Assembly: GCA_964604565.1 (NCBI GenBank)
Contig: CAZRZN010000009.1
Span: 1 to 41,898, forward strand
Source: CAZRZN01 sp964604565
GTDB taxonomy: Bacteria; Pseudomonadota; Alphaproteobacteria; Rhodobacterales; Rhodobacteraceae
Reading direction: 5' to 3'
Length of the DNA: 41,898 bases
Shown here piece by piece: positions 1 to 8,356 of this stretch; the first letter of the stretch is position 1; every line of letters begins with the position of its first letter. Under the pieces are notes generated by a model. The model was given only the letters and a program-made list of their open reading frames with translations. It was not told the DNA's origin and searched no databases. Position numbers and translations under genes: made by a program.

Positions 1-360
1 ACAGCGTCACGACGGAGCAAAAAGATTCCGTTGGATGGACAAAGGGAATTGATCGCGGCTTTTTGTTTGATCGCGTTGATTTGACAGATCACCGACGCAG
101 ATTGGCGACGTCGAATATCCACAGGCGATAGTTCTCGGCATTTTCAACCGATCCAAGGCGGCAACGGTCCAGCGAACCATCGAGAGAAAATGCGATTTCC
201 GATGGATGTTGGCTCATCAGCCTCCACAGCTTCTCAACCCGATGCCACTGCGTTCCGGTAATCGTCCCGTTTTCGCACTGACTTTTGCCAAGAACGACGT
301 TCAGGTGCCCAAAAGTGTAACCTCAAGTCCCAAGAATCAATATGAATTCAACCTAAGATA
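1..360. other. Left-edge region without an intact gene
   Basis: These 360 bases hold no complete gene. The only protein-like frame is a startless minus-strand one at 89-322, listed separately. The base composition is closer to even than in the housekeeping genes to the right, which suits an accessory region or a decayed gene. I see no tRNA, no convincing terminator and no repeat. The promoter of the gene starting at 361 would have to lie in the last 60 bases, which are AT-rich, but I cannot point to a confident -35/-10 pair. Confidence 0.5.
89..322 (-). pseudogene. Possible remnant of a protein gene, no start codon
   Basis: The minus strand is open for 77 codons here. It ends in TGA at 89-91 and is closed upstream by an in-frame TGA at 323-325. 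The translation looks protein-like, with a tryptophan-rich middle (QWHRVEKLWRL) and the end NYRLWIFDVANLRR. There is no ATG, GTG or TTG near its beginning; the first ATG is at 217, leaving only about 42 residues. The frame upstream of 325 is occupied by the gene on the other strand. The simplest reading is the 3' end of a gene whose 5' part has been lost. I do not recognise the family, and it could be chance. Confidence 0.25.
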
Positions 361-825
361 GTGCAGAGTATAAACCATGCGGGTACGCTGGTTTTTCCAA
401 CAAGGGTAGAGAGAGCACTCATCGCGCTGGAACTGAAGCACTTTTCGGATCTCGACCTTGCTTGGGTTCGCCACACGGGAACGCTCAACCGTGACGAATT
501 GCGAAGCGTATTCGACCGGGTTCACAGCGCGACAGCGTCCAAAGTCTGGCAAAAGGTATTCACCGATTTGGCCGATGTGAAAGAAGTCGAGGTCGGCTTC
601 CGCGAAATTCACTGGCACGCGGTGCGTATACAGGATCTTCTACGTTTGCAGTCGGCAAGAGTAACAGTCTCGATTCATGCCCCCGGGACGTTATCCTTTG
701 GTGTGTCGCGGATCTATCAGCAAGTGATCGACCCTGACGGTCCCATGCAGGTCTACGTGAGCGACGCTCGCGAGGAAGCATTGGCCGCCTTGAATTTGCC
801 CGAAATTCCTGCGGAATTGGTCTGA
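361..825 (+). CDS. Hypothetical protein, 154 aa
   Basis: I do not recognise a named family. The product is a soluble protein without signal peptide or membrane segment. Its central part (LAWVRHTGTLNRDELRSVFDRV, then the end MQVYVSDAREEALAALNLP) resembles small Roseobacter proteins of the SpoIIAA/STAS-like type, which compare a one-domain alpha/beta fold, but that is a weak impression. The start used is GTG at 361; no good ribosome site precedes it, and a later start near residue 28 would keep the conserved-looking part. The gene stops 6 bases before the end of the convergent EVE-domain gene. Codon use is less GC-biased than in its right-hand neighbours, in keeping with an accessory origin. 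Confidence 0.55.
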   Translation: MQSINHAGTLVFPTRVERALIALELKHFSDLDLAWVRHTGTLNRDELRSVFDRVHSATASKVWQKVFTDLADVKEVEVGFREIHWHAVRIQDLLRLQSARVTVSIHAPGTLSFGVSRIYQQVIDPDGPMQVYVSDAREEALAALNLPEIPAELV

Positions 826-831
826 AAGCGA

Positions 832-1251
832 TCAAGCCGTCAGGCCGGCCATATCGCAGATCACGCGCCATTCCTCTTCGGTGACGGGTTGAACTGAAAG
901 CCTTGAATTCCGGATCAGCACCATGTCGGCCAGCCGCGGATCCTGCTTGACCTGATCCAATGTGACGGGTTCAGGGGCCTTTTCGACTGCCTTGATATCC
1001 ACGCAGTCCCACCGGTCATCGTCTGTCGTGCTGTCCGGATGCGATTCCGCGATCACCTCGACCGTGCCGACGATGGCTTTCTCTTTTTGGGAGTGGTAGA
1101 AAAACCCGCGATCCCCGATCGTCATTTCGCGCATGAAATTTCGTGCCTGGTAATTGCGCACGCCATCCCATTCCTCACCCGTGTCCCCCTTGGCCTGCTG
1201 CATTTCCCAAGACCAGGTGGAGGGTTCGGATTTGAACAGCCAATACCGCAT
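832..1251 (-). CDS. EVE domain-containing protein
   Basis: The 139-residue product is a single EVE domain, the PUA-like fold shared with human THYN1 and thought to bind modified bases in DNA or RNA. Family hallmarks are visible: RYWLFKSEP at residues 2-10, WDGVRNYQARN at 28-38, then GDRGFFYHS and a GTVEVIAESHPD strand. The length is typical for bacterial members. I chose ATG at 1251 because it puts the conserved RYWLFKSEP at the N-terminus; a longer form would add six residues. The start overlaps the stop of the upstream YciI-like gene as ATGA, which points to translational coupling. It is the last gene of the tsaD-gpsA-YciI-EVE operon. The exact biological substrate is unknown. Confidence 0.9.
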   Translation of the reverse strand: MRYWLFKSEPSTWSWEMQQAKGDTGEEWDGVRNYQARNFMREMTIGDRGFFYHSQKEKAIVGTVEVIAESHPDSTTDDDRWDCVDIKAVEKAPEPVTLDQVKQDPRLADMVLIRNSRLSVQPVTEEEWRVICDMAGLTA

Positions 1252-1529
1252 CAGACGACCTTTTTCCACGCGGTGAGGGTGACGCTCTGGAACAGTCCTG
1301 CCTTGGCGTAGGGGTCGTTCGCGGCCCAGTCCTCGGCCGCGGCCTTGTCGGCCACATCGAGGATCACGAGCGAACCGATCATGTTTTCCGCGTCGTCCAG
1401 CAATGGGCCGGCCTGAGAGACCACACCGGTGGCCTTGATGTAGTCAAGATGCGCTTCCCGCGTGTCCTTGCGGATCTGAAGGGCGCCGGGCTTGTCATGG
1501 GCGATCAGGGCAATCAGCATGTCATTCAT
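1251..1529 (-). CDS. YciI-like protein (YCII domain)
   Basis: The 92-residue product is a YCII-domain protein, a small ferredoxin-like alpha/beta fold. The family has a conserved His-Asp pair proposed as a catalytic dyad, but its reactions are mostly unknown. Visible here are the N-terminal strand LIALIAHDKPGAL, the helix with H27 (REAHLDYIK), the GVVSQAGPLLDD turn and the late DPYAKAGLF motif. The start at 1529 overlaps the end of gpsA by 8 bases; an alternative ATG three codons later (1520) is also reasonable because many relatives begin MLIALIA. AAGG lies just upstream, inside gpsA. It sits second to last in the tsaD operon and is coupled to the EVE gene by an ATGA overlap. Confidence 0.88.
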   Translation of the reverse strand: MNDMLIALIAHDKPGALQIRKDTREAHLDYIKATGVVSQAGPLLDDAENMIGSLVILDVADKAAAEDWAANDPYAKAGLFQSVTLTAWKKVV

Positions 1530-2472
1530 CCTTTAGGGGTCGGGAAAGTAGGGTGTCCATGGCCTGCCGGACGGTCAACCTTCCTTGTGTCAGCTCTGAC
1601 ACGGCCGTGCAGATCGGCAGCAGCAGGTTCAGATCGCTGGCCAGTCGCGCGGCGGCGTGCGCGGTGGCCGCCCCCTCCACGGTGACAGAGGGATCGAAAA
1701 TCTCTCCATGCCCGAGCGCGAGGCCGAACCGGTAGTTGCGCGACAGATCCGAAGTGCAGGTGAGTGTCAAATCGCCCAGACCGGACAGACCGGTGATCGT
1801 TTCAGGCCGTGCGCCAAGCCGAGTTGCCAGCCGCACCATCTCGGCGAAGCCGCGTGTCATCAGGGCCGCGCGTGCGCTGTCACCCAGACCTGCACCGATA
1901 CAGACGCCGCAAGCGATGGCAATCACGTTCTTCAGCGCCCCGCCAAGCTCTGCCCCGATGACGTCGTCACTGCGATAGAGCCGCAAAACCGGCGTGGACA
2001 GTTCTTGTTGCAGCGCGCGCCCGGTTTCGGGCTCCGCGCAGGCCAGAGTCAGGGCTGTGGGCAGGCCGCGGGCGATATCCGCGGCAAAGCTGGGGCCCGT
2101 CAGAATCGCGGGGATTGCCTGCGGCTGATGCCGCGCGATCAGCGCGCAGGGGCCGACCCCTTCTGCCAGGTCGATTCCCTTGCAACAGGCCACGAGAGCA
2201 TGTGTGCCAGGGGTAAGCTGGATCCGGTCAAGCAACGCGCCCAATTGCTGCATGGGAACCGCAAGCAAAAGCCGCGTGCAGCGGGCAACGGTTTCTAGCT
2301 CGGCAGTGACCGTAACACTTTCGGGCAGCGTCACATCCGCAAGGCGTGGGCTTTGCCGTGTCGACCGTATGCCTGCTGCGTCGCGCGCCCATAGGGTCAC
2401 ACGCCTTTCGCGCCCCAGGGCGACGGCCAGTGCCGTTCCGAAGGCACCGGCCCCGAGAATGCCGATTGTCAT
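1522..2472 (-). CDS. gpsA: NAD(P)H-dependent glycerol-3-phosphate dehydrogenase
   Basis: GpsA reduces dihydroxyacetone phosphate to sn-glycerol-3-phosphate in the cytoplasm, supplying the phospholipid backbone. The 316-residue protein opens with the Rossmann motif GILGAGAFGTALA (GxGxxG at residues 7-12). It has the active-site lysine motif CCKGI (K98), the TGPSFA segment at 125-130, and the second conserved lysine in GGALKNVIAIACG (K181). The C-terminal helical domain carries GLSGLGDL and SRNYRFG, both typical. Length is normal for the family. ATG 2472 overlaps the tsaD stop as ATGA, so it is probably translationally coupled. A much longer reading frame continues upstream through tsaD in this frame, but it is only the shadow of tsaD. 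Confidence 0.97.
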   Translation of the reverse strand: MTIGILGAGAFGTALAVALGRERRVTLWARDAAGIRSTRQSPRLADVTLPESVTVTAELETVARCTRLLLAVPMQQLGALLDRIQLTPGTHALVACCKGIDLAEGVGPCALIARHQPQAIPAILTGPSFAADIARGLPTALTLACAEPETGRALQQELSTPVLRLYRSDDVIGAELGGALKNVIAIACGVCIGAGLGDSARAALMTRGFAEMVRLATRLGARPETITGLSGLGDLTLTCTSDLSRNYRFGLALGHGEIFDPSVTVEGAATAHAAARLASDLNLLLPICTAVSELTQGRLTVRQAMDTLLSRPLKDE

Positions 2473-3548
2473 GCCTTGGCGCCTTTCTTGCCCGATCCCA
2501 CGAGCGGGGCTGCGGCCTGATCCAGTGGCCATCGCGGCCGCGCTGCCAGCGCCATATCGTGGCGCACCCCGGCCGCGAACAATTCGCCCCCGGCATAGGC
2601 GATCATCGCCGCGTTGTCGGTGCACAACCCCAAGGGCGGCGCGGCAAAGCGAAGGCCCGAGTGTCGGCAAAGCGCCTCGAGCGATCCGCGCAACGCTGAA
2701 TTTGCGGCCACGCCGCCGGCAACGGCCAGTGCCGGTGCCACAGGCGATTCCTCCAGGTAAATCCTGATCGCGCGCTGCGCCTTTTCGGACAGAACGTCGC
2801 GCACGGCTGCCTGAAATCCGGCGCATAGATCCGCCACGTCCTGCCGGTGCAAGCCGCCTTGTGACGTCATGAGTTGATCGCGCTGCCGCAAAAGGGCCGT
2901 CTTGAGACCGGAGAACGACAGGTCGCAACCGGGACGGTCCAACAGCGGACGGGGAAAGCGAAAGCGCGTCTCGACCCCCTCCCGCGCGGCGTCTTCGACC
3001 GAAGGCCCCCCCGGCTGAGGCAACCCCAGAAGGCGCGCCGTCTTGTCGAACGCCTCGCCGGGCGCGTCGTCGATGGTTCCGCCGAGTCGCGTGAAATCCT
3101 GTGCCCCGCGCACGATCAGGAACTGGCAATGCCCGCCGGACACCAGCAGCATCAGGTAAGGATAGTCGAGATCGTCGGTCAGCCGGGGGGTCAGCGCGTG
3201 TCCAGCCAGATGGTTCACCCCGATCAAGGGCACCCCCAGCCCGATGGCCAGTCCCTTTGCCAGCATGACCCCGGAAAGCACGCCCCCGATCAATCCCGGC
3301 CCTGCAGTCACCGCGATGGCCTCGATATCGCGCAGCGGAACTGCGGCTTCGGCCAAGGCGTCCTCGACACAGTGATCCAGTCGTTCCGCATGGGCGCGCG
3401 CGGCGATCTCCGGCACGACCCCGCCATAGGCGGAATGCAGGGCTGCCTGTCCCCTCACGACCGAACTCAGCACATTGCGCCCCCGCAGGAGCGCGGCGGC
3501 ACTGTCGTCGCAGCTGCTTTCCAGTCCTAGGATCAGCGGAGCGGTCAT
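2469..3548 (-). CDS. tsaD: tRNA N6-adenosine threonylcarbamoyltransferase TsaD
   Basis: TsaD transfers the threonylcarbamoyl group to A37 of ANN-decoding tRNAs (t6A) with TsaB and TsaE, and is normally essential. The 359-residue protein has the ASKHA-type N-terminus LILGLESSCDDSAAA, the metal-binding pair H113/H117 in NHLAGH, the nucleotide loop VSGGHC near residue 138, GGVAANSALR, and the C-terminal DNAAMIAYAGG. Length and motif order are normal. It is the first gene of a minus-strand operon with gpsA, the YciI-like gene and the EVE gene. It is divergent from hemD across about 75 bases, which must hold both promoters. Confidence 0.97.
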   Translation of the reverse strand: MTAPLILGLESSCDDSAAALLRGRNVLSSVVRGQAALHSAYGGVVPEIAARAHAERLDHCVEDALAEAAVPLRDIEAIAVTAGPGLIGGVLSGVMLAKGLAIGLGVPLIGVNHLAGHALTPRLTDDLDYPYLMLLVSGGHCQFLIVRGAQDFTRLGGTIDDAPGEAFDKTARLLGLPQPGGPSVEDAAREGVETRFRFPRPLLDRPGCDLSFSGLKTALLRQRDQLMTSQGGLHRQDVADLCAGFQAAVRDVLSEKAQRAIRIYLEESPVAPALAVAGGVAANSALRGSLEALCRHSGLRFAAPPLGLCTDNAAMIAYAGGELFAAGVRHDMALAARPRWPLDQAAAPLVGSGKKGAKA

Positions 3549-3623
3549 CCGGGGGGTTTCCGTTGCCTTGAGTAACGTCAGCAGCTACCACCGTATCGAG
3601 TGCCCCACAATCCCGGAGCCTTG

Positions 3624-4343
3624 ATGCCGCAACCGCCCCCTGTGCTTTTGCTGACCCGACCGCACCCGGCATCGGAGCGTTTCGCAGAGCAACTGCGCGC
3701 CGGGGGCGCGGTCTTTCGCCTGATCATCTCCCCCCTCCTGTCGATCGAAGTGACTGGACCCCTGCCTGAGACGACGGGTATCCGCGGCGTGATCTTCACC
3801 TCGGCAAATGGGGTCATGGCTTGGCAGACCCTTGGCGGGGGGACAGATCTTCCGGTCTATACCGTGGGCACGGCGACCGCGCGCGCGGCGGCCGCAGCGG
3901 GCATGTCCGCAGCCTGCATGGGCGGTGATGTCGATGCTCTGGGGCGCCGTCTGCTGGCCTGCAAACCGCCCGCGCCGCTTTTGCACGCACATGGCGCGCA
4001 TGTGCGGGGCGAACTGGCCAGAAGGCTGTCCAATGGGGGTTTGCCTTGTGCCACCGCCGTCATCTATGATCAGCCTGCGGTTCCGCTGTCCGATGTGGCA
4101 CGGGCTGCTCTGGCAGGAGATGCGCCTGTCGTGGTGCCTGTCTTCTCTCCGCGAACCGGAGAATTACTGGTCAACGAAGGGGCAAAGGCGCCTCTTCTTG
4201 TCGCCGCGATGAGCGAAGCGGTGGCCAAGGCGCTCGAACCGCTGCATAAACGGGCAATAAGAGTCGCCCGGACGCCCGAGTCGGACGCAATGCGGGAGGT
4301 CGTTTCCGACCTTCTGACCCGGGCGCTGGCGGGGGAGTTTTGA
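3624..4343 (+). CDS. hemD: Uroporphyrinogen-III synthase
   Basis: HemD closes and inverts ring D of hydroxymethylbilane to give uroporphyrinogen III, the precursor of heme, siroheme and B12. The 239-residue product has the loosely conserved two-lobe pattern of the family: an N-terminal LLLTRPHPASERFAEQL, the GVIFTSANGVMAW segment, the middle VYTVGTATARAA, then VVPVFSPRTGELL and a helical end. HemD sequences diverge widely, so the call also rests on position ahead of mic60 and hemY, a known alphaproteobacterial arrangement. ATG 3624 is preferred over an in-frame GTG at 3600 because GGAG lies 6 bases upstream of the ATG. hemC is not beside it in this window. Confidence 0.9.
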   Translation: MPQPPPVLLLTRPHPASERFAEQLRAGGAVFRLIISPLLSIEVTGPLPETTGIRGVIFTSANGVMAWQTLGGGTDLPVYTVGTATARAAAAAGMSAACMGGDVDALGRRLLACKPPAPLLHAHGAHVRGELARRLSNGGLPCATAVIYDQPAVPLSDVARAALAGDAPVVVPVFSPRTGELLVNEGAKAPLLVAAMSEAVAKALEPLHKRAIRVARTPESDAMREVVSDLLTRALAGEF

Positions 4344-4391
4344 TCCGGTCCGAACATCTGGACCGTATAGGGTTGGAAGGGGTGACATCAC

Positions 4392-5876
4392 GTGGCGAAG
4401 TCCAAAAAGAACGAGACCGGGGACACGACTCCGGGCGATGACAGCCAGACAGGGCCGGAACCGCTGGACTCCCAAGAGGCCGGGCCCGTCGATGAAACAA
4501 GAGATGAAGCAACAGATGCCGCGCCTCAGGACAAACTGAGCGCAAACGATCCCGCAGAAACGGATGAGACCGCGACTGGCCCGGATGACAGCGTGGCTTC
4601 CGGCGCAGCCGACGAAACAATGTCGGATGAGGTCAAGGAGGCTTTGGAAGGGGCCGACATGACGCCGCATGGCGGCAACGACGTCGCCTCCACCGAGTCG
4701 GATGACACTTTGGCCGAGCCAGCGGCCGCGCCCGAACCAGCGCTGGATCCGATGATCCCACCGGCCGGCCCCTCGGAACCGCAGGTCGTCAAGGAAACCG
4801 TGGTCCAGCGCAAGGGCGGCTTCGTGCCGATGATGCTGGGCGGGGTCGTAGCGGCCGCGCTGGGCTATGCCGCCGCCGAATACCCCGATATCCCGTTCAT
4901 CGGTCCGGGGGAGCCGACCGAAGATCCGTTCGTCACGGAGACACAGGCCGCGCTCCGTTCGCAGGACGAGCGGATCGAAACCCTCTCCGCTCAGGCGCAA
5001 TCGAATGAGGATGCGGTTGCGGCCCTCGATCTGGACCCTGTGACCGCATCGCTGTCGACCGTCGAAGGCCAGATTGCCGATATGGAGGGTCGCCTTTCGG
5101 AGATCGACGGCACGCTTGCAAACCTCTCCAGCGACATTTCGGCGCTGGATGAGCGGGTGACCACGCTGGAAAAACAGCCCCTTGTAGACGCGGTTTCCCC
5201 CGAAACCATCGCAGCCTATGAGCGCGAGCTCGACTCCTTCAGAGCAGAGATCGCTGAGCAGCAGGAGGCCTTTGCCGCCGCGCGTGCCGAACAACAAGAG
5301 GCTATAGAGGCCGCGCGTGACGAAGTGCAGGCGATGGCTGACCGGGCCCTCGCGTCCGAGGCAAATGCCGAAAAGCGCGCAAGGCTGGCCGAAAGCCGCG
5401 CGGCGCTTGCGACGCTAGCGACGCGGCTCCGCGATGGGCAGCCCTTTGCCGAAGCGATGGCGGTCCTCAGCGAGAACGAAGTCTCTGTCCCCGAGCCGCT
5501 GACCGCGAATGCCGAGGACGGCCTGCCCACCGTATCCACCCTGATCACGGAATTCCCTGCCGCCGCGCGGGATGCGCTGGGCGCCGCCCGGTCCGCCGGG
5601 ACATCGGATGTTGACGACGGTGGCCTGTCCGGCTTCTTTCAAAGCCAGTTGGGGGCACGCTCCGTCACCCCGCGCGAGGGCGACGACCCGGACGCGATCC
5701 TGTCGCGCGCCGAAGCGGCGCTTCGCGGGGGTGATCTGGACACGGCGCTCGCGGAGATACGCAATCTGCCAGAAGCGGCGCAAACCGAATTGTCTGACTG
5801 GACGGCAATGGCCCAGAAGCGGCGTGATGCGCTTGCTGCTGTCAACGCGCTCGCCCAGGAATTGAACCAGGAATAA
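4392..5876 (+). CDS. Mitofilin/Mic60 family inner-membrane protein
   Basis: The 494-residue protein has the layout of alphaproteobacterial Mic60 (COG4223). A long acidic, low-complexity cytoplasmic N-terminus (about residues 1-135, rich in D, E, T and S) is followed by one membrane segment at about 143-163 (FVPMMLGGVVAAALGYAAAE). A periplasmic coiled coil rich in E, Q, A and R comes next (about 180-350), then a C-terminal helical mitofilin-like domain (about 360-494). Homologues shape the inner membrane and are ancestral to the mitochondrial MICOS subunit. The gene starts with GTG at 4392, 48 bases after hemD, and ends 11 bases before hemY. This hem-linked position is itself diagnostic. The N-terminal part is under little sequence constraint. 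Confidence 0.88.
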   Translation: MAKSKKNETGDTTPGDDSQTGPEPLDSQEAGPVDETRDEATDAAPQDKLSANDPAETDETATGPDDSVASGAADETMSDEVKEALEGADMTPHGGNDVASTESDDTLAEPAAAPEPALDPMIPPAGPSEPQVVKETVVQRKGGFVPMMLGGVVAAALGYAAAEYPDIPFIGPGEPTEDPFVTETQAALRSQDERIETLSAQAQSNEDAVAALDLDPVTASLSTVEGQIADMEGRLSEIDGTLANLSSDISALDERVTTLEKQPLVDAVSPETIAAYERELDSFRAEIAEQQEAFAAARAEQQEAIEAARDEVQAMADRALASEANAEKRARLAESRAALATLATRLRDGQPFAEAMAVLSENEVSVPEPLTANAEDGLPTVSTLITEFPAAARDALGAARSAGTSDVDDGGLSGFFQSQLGARSVTPREGDDPDAILSRAEAALRGGDLDTALAEIRNLPEAAQTELSDWTAMAQKRRDALAAVNALAQELNQE

Positions 5877-5887
5877 GGGTCTGAACC

Positions 5888-7408
5888 ATGCTTTGGTCAC
5901 TCATTAAGATTGTCGTGTTCGTCGCGCTTGTCGCGGCGCTGACCCTTGGCGCGGGCTACCTGCTGGAAAGCCAGGGGGGCGTGCAAGTTACCGTCGCAGG
6001 GATGGAATACACCCTGGGACCGCTGCAATCCGTCATCGCCGCCATCGTCGTCGTCTTTGGCGTCTGGCTGTTCTTCAAACTTTTCGGCCTGATCATCGCC
6101 TCTTTGAAGTTCATCAACGGCGATGAAACCGCGATGAGCCGCTATTTTGATCGCAACCGCGAGCGCAAGGGCTACGAGGCCTTGTCAGAGGGGCTGATGG
6201 CGCTGGCCTCGGGTGAGGGGCGGCTTGCCATTGCCAAGGCAACGAAGGCCGAAAAATATCTGCACAAGGCGGAACTGACCGATCTGATCACGGCGCAGGC
6301 CGCCGAAATGGTGGGCGACAACCGCAAGGCCGAGGAGGTCTACAAGCGGCTGTTGAAGTCCGACAACACACGGTTTGTCGGGATCCGCGGGATCATGAAG
6401 CAAAAGCTGTCCGCCGGGGATACGGACACTGCGCTGCAACTTGCTGAACGCGCTTTTGCCATAAAGCCCAAGCATGTCGAGGTGCAGGACACGCTGCTTC
6501 AGTTGCAGGCGGAAAAGCATGACTGGGTTGGCGCGCGCAAGACGCTGGCGGCCAAGTTGAAGCATGGCGCCCTGCCGCGCGACGTTTACAAGCGCCGGGA
6601 TGCGGTGCTGGCCCTTTCGTCCGCGACAGAAATCAACGATGCCGTGGACAGCATGAGGGCAGCCGAGAAGGCGATAGAGGCCAACCGGACTTCGCCGGAT
6701 CTGATCCCTGCCGCCGCCCTTGCGGCGCGCGCCTATATTGAACAGGGGCGCAAACGGAACGCCATGAAGATCATCAAGAAGGCGTGGGAATCGCACCCCC
6801 ATCCCGATCTGGCCGCGGCATTCGCCGAGATCGAACCCGAGGAAACCCCAGAGGCGCGGGTGAAACGCTTTATCCCGCTGACGCGGATCCAGTCGGGACA
6901 CCGTGAAACCCGCCTGTTGAAGGCAGAGCTGAATCTGGCTGCCGAAGATTTTCCGGAGGCGCGCAGGTCATTGGGCGATCTGATCGAAAAGGATCCCGAC
7001 GCGCGGGTGCTGGCGATCATGGCAGCAATCGAACGTGGTGAGGGGGCGCCGGACCGGGTGGTGCGCGGTTGGCTGGCCAAGGCGCTCACCGCACCGCGCG
7101 GGCCGCAGTGGGTTTGTGACAAGTGCAACACGATCCACGCGGAATGGACGCCGATCTGCTCCAACTGTTCGGCCTTTGACACGCTCAGCTGGACGACACC
7201 ACCGCAATCCGAGGTGGTGCTGCCAGCGGGCGCCAATATGCTGCCACTGCTGATCGGCGGTGCGCTTGGCGATAAGGCGGGTCCGGATGTGATCGACCTT
7301 GGGTCCGATACCCCTGCTTCGACGGCTCCGACGGATGCCAAGGGCGTGGAACCCGAAGATGCAGAGGTTCTGAATTCCGACGATCATGCCAAGGCTGGGG
7401 CGCGATAG
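5888..7408 (+). CDS. hemY: HemY family heme-biosynthesis-associated TPR membrane protein
   Basis: This 506-residue protein has two N-terminal membrane segments (about residues 5-27 and 43-68), followed by the HemY_N region (FINGDETAMSRYFDRNRERKGYEALSEGLMALASGEG) and TPR-like helical repeats to about residue 400. A zinc-ribbon-like C-terminal module follows with C410, C413, C424 and C427. HemY of this type is unrelated to the protoporphyrinogen oxidase of the same name; its role beside hemD is still loosely defined, probably assembling or coordinating heme-synthesis enzymes at the membrane. AAGGG precedes the ATG. The last 60 residues are acidic and disordered. It closes the hemD-mic60-hemY operon. 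Confidence 0.92.
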   Translation: MLWSLIKIVVFVALVAALTLGAGYLLESQGGVQVTVAGMEYTLGPLQSVIAAIVVVFGVWLFFKLFGLIIASLKFINGDETAMSRYFDRNRERKGYEALSEGLMALASGEGRLAIAKATKAEKYLHKAELTDLITAQAAEMVGDNRKAEEVYKRLLKSDNTRFVGIRGIMKQKLSAGDTDTALQLAERAFAIKPKHVEVQDTLLQLQAEKHDWVGARKTLAAKLKHGALPRDVYKRRDAVLALSSATEINDAVDSMRAAEKAIEANRTSPDLIPAAALAARAYIEQGRKRNAMKIIKKAWESHPHPDLAAAFAEIEPEETPEARVKRFIPLTRIQSGHRETRLLKAELNLAAEDFPEARRSLGDLIEKDPDARVLAIMAAIERGEGAPDRVVRGWLAKALTAPRGPQWVCDKCNTIHAEWTPICSNCSAFDTLSWTTPPQSEVVLPAGANMLPLLIGGALGDKAGPDVIDLGSDTPASTAPTDAKGVEPEDAEVLNSDDHAKAGAR

Positions 7409-7448
7409 CGTCCTTGCCAACCGCGGCCTGGGCGCGTTTTCGGCCGCG

Positions 7449-7467
7449 GGTCAGCGACGCGCTGACC
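7449..7467. terminator. Hairpin between convergent genes
   Basis: A perfect 8-base stem, GGTCAGCG with CGCTGACC, closes a three-base loop. It lies 41 bases after the hemY stop and downstream of the convergent membrane-protein gene on the other strand. There is no T-run on either side, so it is not a textbook intrinsic terminator; it may still stop or stabilise the 3' ends of both transcripts. Confidence 0.45.
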
Positions 7468-7552
7468 TGCCGGACAGCACGTCCCTTTCGAGAATGCGCG
7501 CCCGTTTGGCCAGAGGGATATCAAGGATGTCCTTTCCGGTGTGCGGTGACTG

Positions 7553-8356
7553 TTACCGGGCGAGGTAATCGCGGCTTTGCAATGTCTCTTGGTGATTGCC
7601 GAATCCTTCGTTTGGATGGGCAGCATGGGCCTGTTGGATCCGTGCCGCGGCATCTGACGCTGCGGTGACATCAGCAGATCGTTGTGGATCCCAAGGCGTT
7701 TCCATCTCTGTTTCGTGGAACTGCGATTGATCCCGCCATCCTTCACTTGCCAATTCCTCAGACCGGCAAATCATGTGTTGTCCGGCGGCATTCACCCAGT
7801 AGAGGGCCCAAAAGCTCCAGCCGGCCAATTTGAAAAGATCTTCCAGCATGCCCTGTGTTGTAAAAGCACCTTCAAGCAGGACATCGAAGGTCACGGAGGC
7901 GCCCAGAAAAGCGATGGAAGCCAGCAACAGCTGGTGGTTTCGAACACCTCCCTGTCGCAACCGGGTCCAGAGAAGGCAGATCCCGACAAACGCGTAGATC
8001 GCGTAGGTCAGCTTTTCACCCATACCTAGCAAACTTTGAAAGTATCGGTCGTGCAGCATGAACTTGTCATCAATGGCAAGGACAAAGGAAAAGATCGCTG
8101 CCAGCACGAGACCAAACGGGTAAGTCGCGGAAAAATACAGGGCCGCTGCGAGGACTGACGCGGCAACAAGGAGCAACGCGACCCCGATTTCAGAGATCAG
8201 ACCCACATAGATCGGGATGCCCAGTTCCGCTGAGCCATCACGCAACAAGACGTCGCGCGACACACCATTCGCCTCTGCCACATAGATGACCATGCCGGCA
8301 GAGGCCATCAAACAGGCGGTGATCGCATAAGCGGACTTTTTTGAAATCTCCGGCAA
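7553..8356 (-). CDS. Multi-pass membrane protein of unknown function
   Basis: I do not recognise a named family. The 267-residue product has about six hydrophobic segments in the first 190 residues, roughly 9-28, 47-62, 64-92, 112-132, 142-162 and 172-190. A hydrophilic tail of about 75 residues, rich in Q, E, S and H, follows. A charged motif between the third and fourth segments (IDDKFMLHDRYFQ, then GEKLTYAIYAFVGICLLW) holds several acidic and histidine residues that could bind a metal or proton. The start is TTG at 8356 with GAGG 8 bases upstream; no ATG occurs before residue 17. The gene stands alone, convergent with hemY. The AT-rich upstream region and the TTG start hint at an accessory gene. 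Confidence 0.7.
   Translation of the reverse strand: MPEISKKSAYAITACLMASAGMVIYVAEANGVSRDVLLRDGSAELGIPIYVGLISEIGVALLLVAASVLAAALYFSATYPFGLVLAAIFSFVLAIDDKFMLHDRYFQSLLGMGEKLTYAIYAFVGICLLWTRLRQGGVRNHQLLLASIAFLGASVTFDVLLEGAFTTQGMLEDLFKLAGWSFWALYWVNAAGQHMICRSEELASEGWRDQSQFHETEMETPWDPQRSADVTAASDAAARIQQAHAAHPNEGFGNHQETLQSRDYLAR

Noticed and set aside
2473..3672. Very long minus-strand frame that would extend GpsA by about 400 residues
   Set aside because: It is the out-of-frame shadow of tsaD, whose own frame holds every TsaD motif; the extension is arginine-rich and meaningless.
4164..5297. Minus-strand open frame opposite hemD and mic60
   Set aside because: It is antisense to two clear genes and its translation has no recognisable pattern; it is a product of high GC content.
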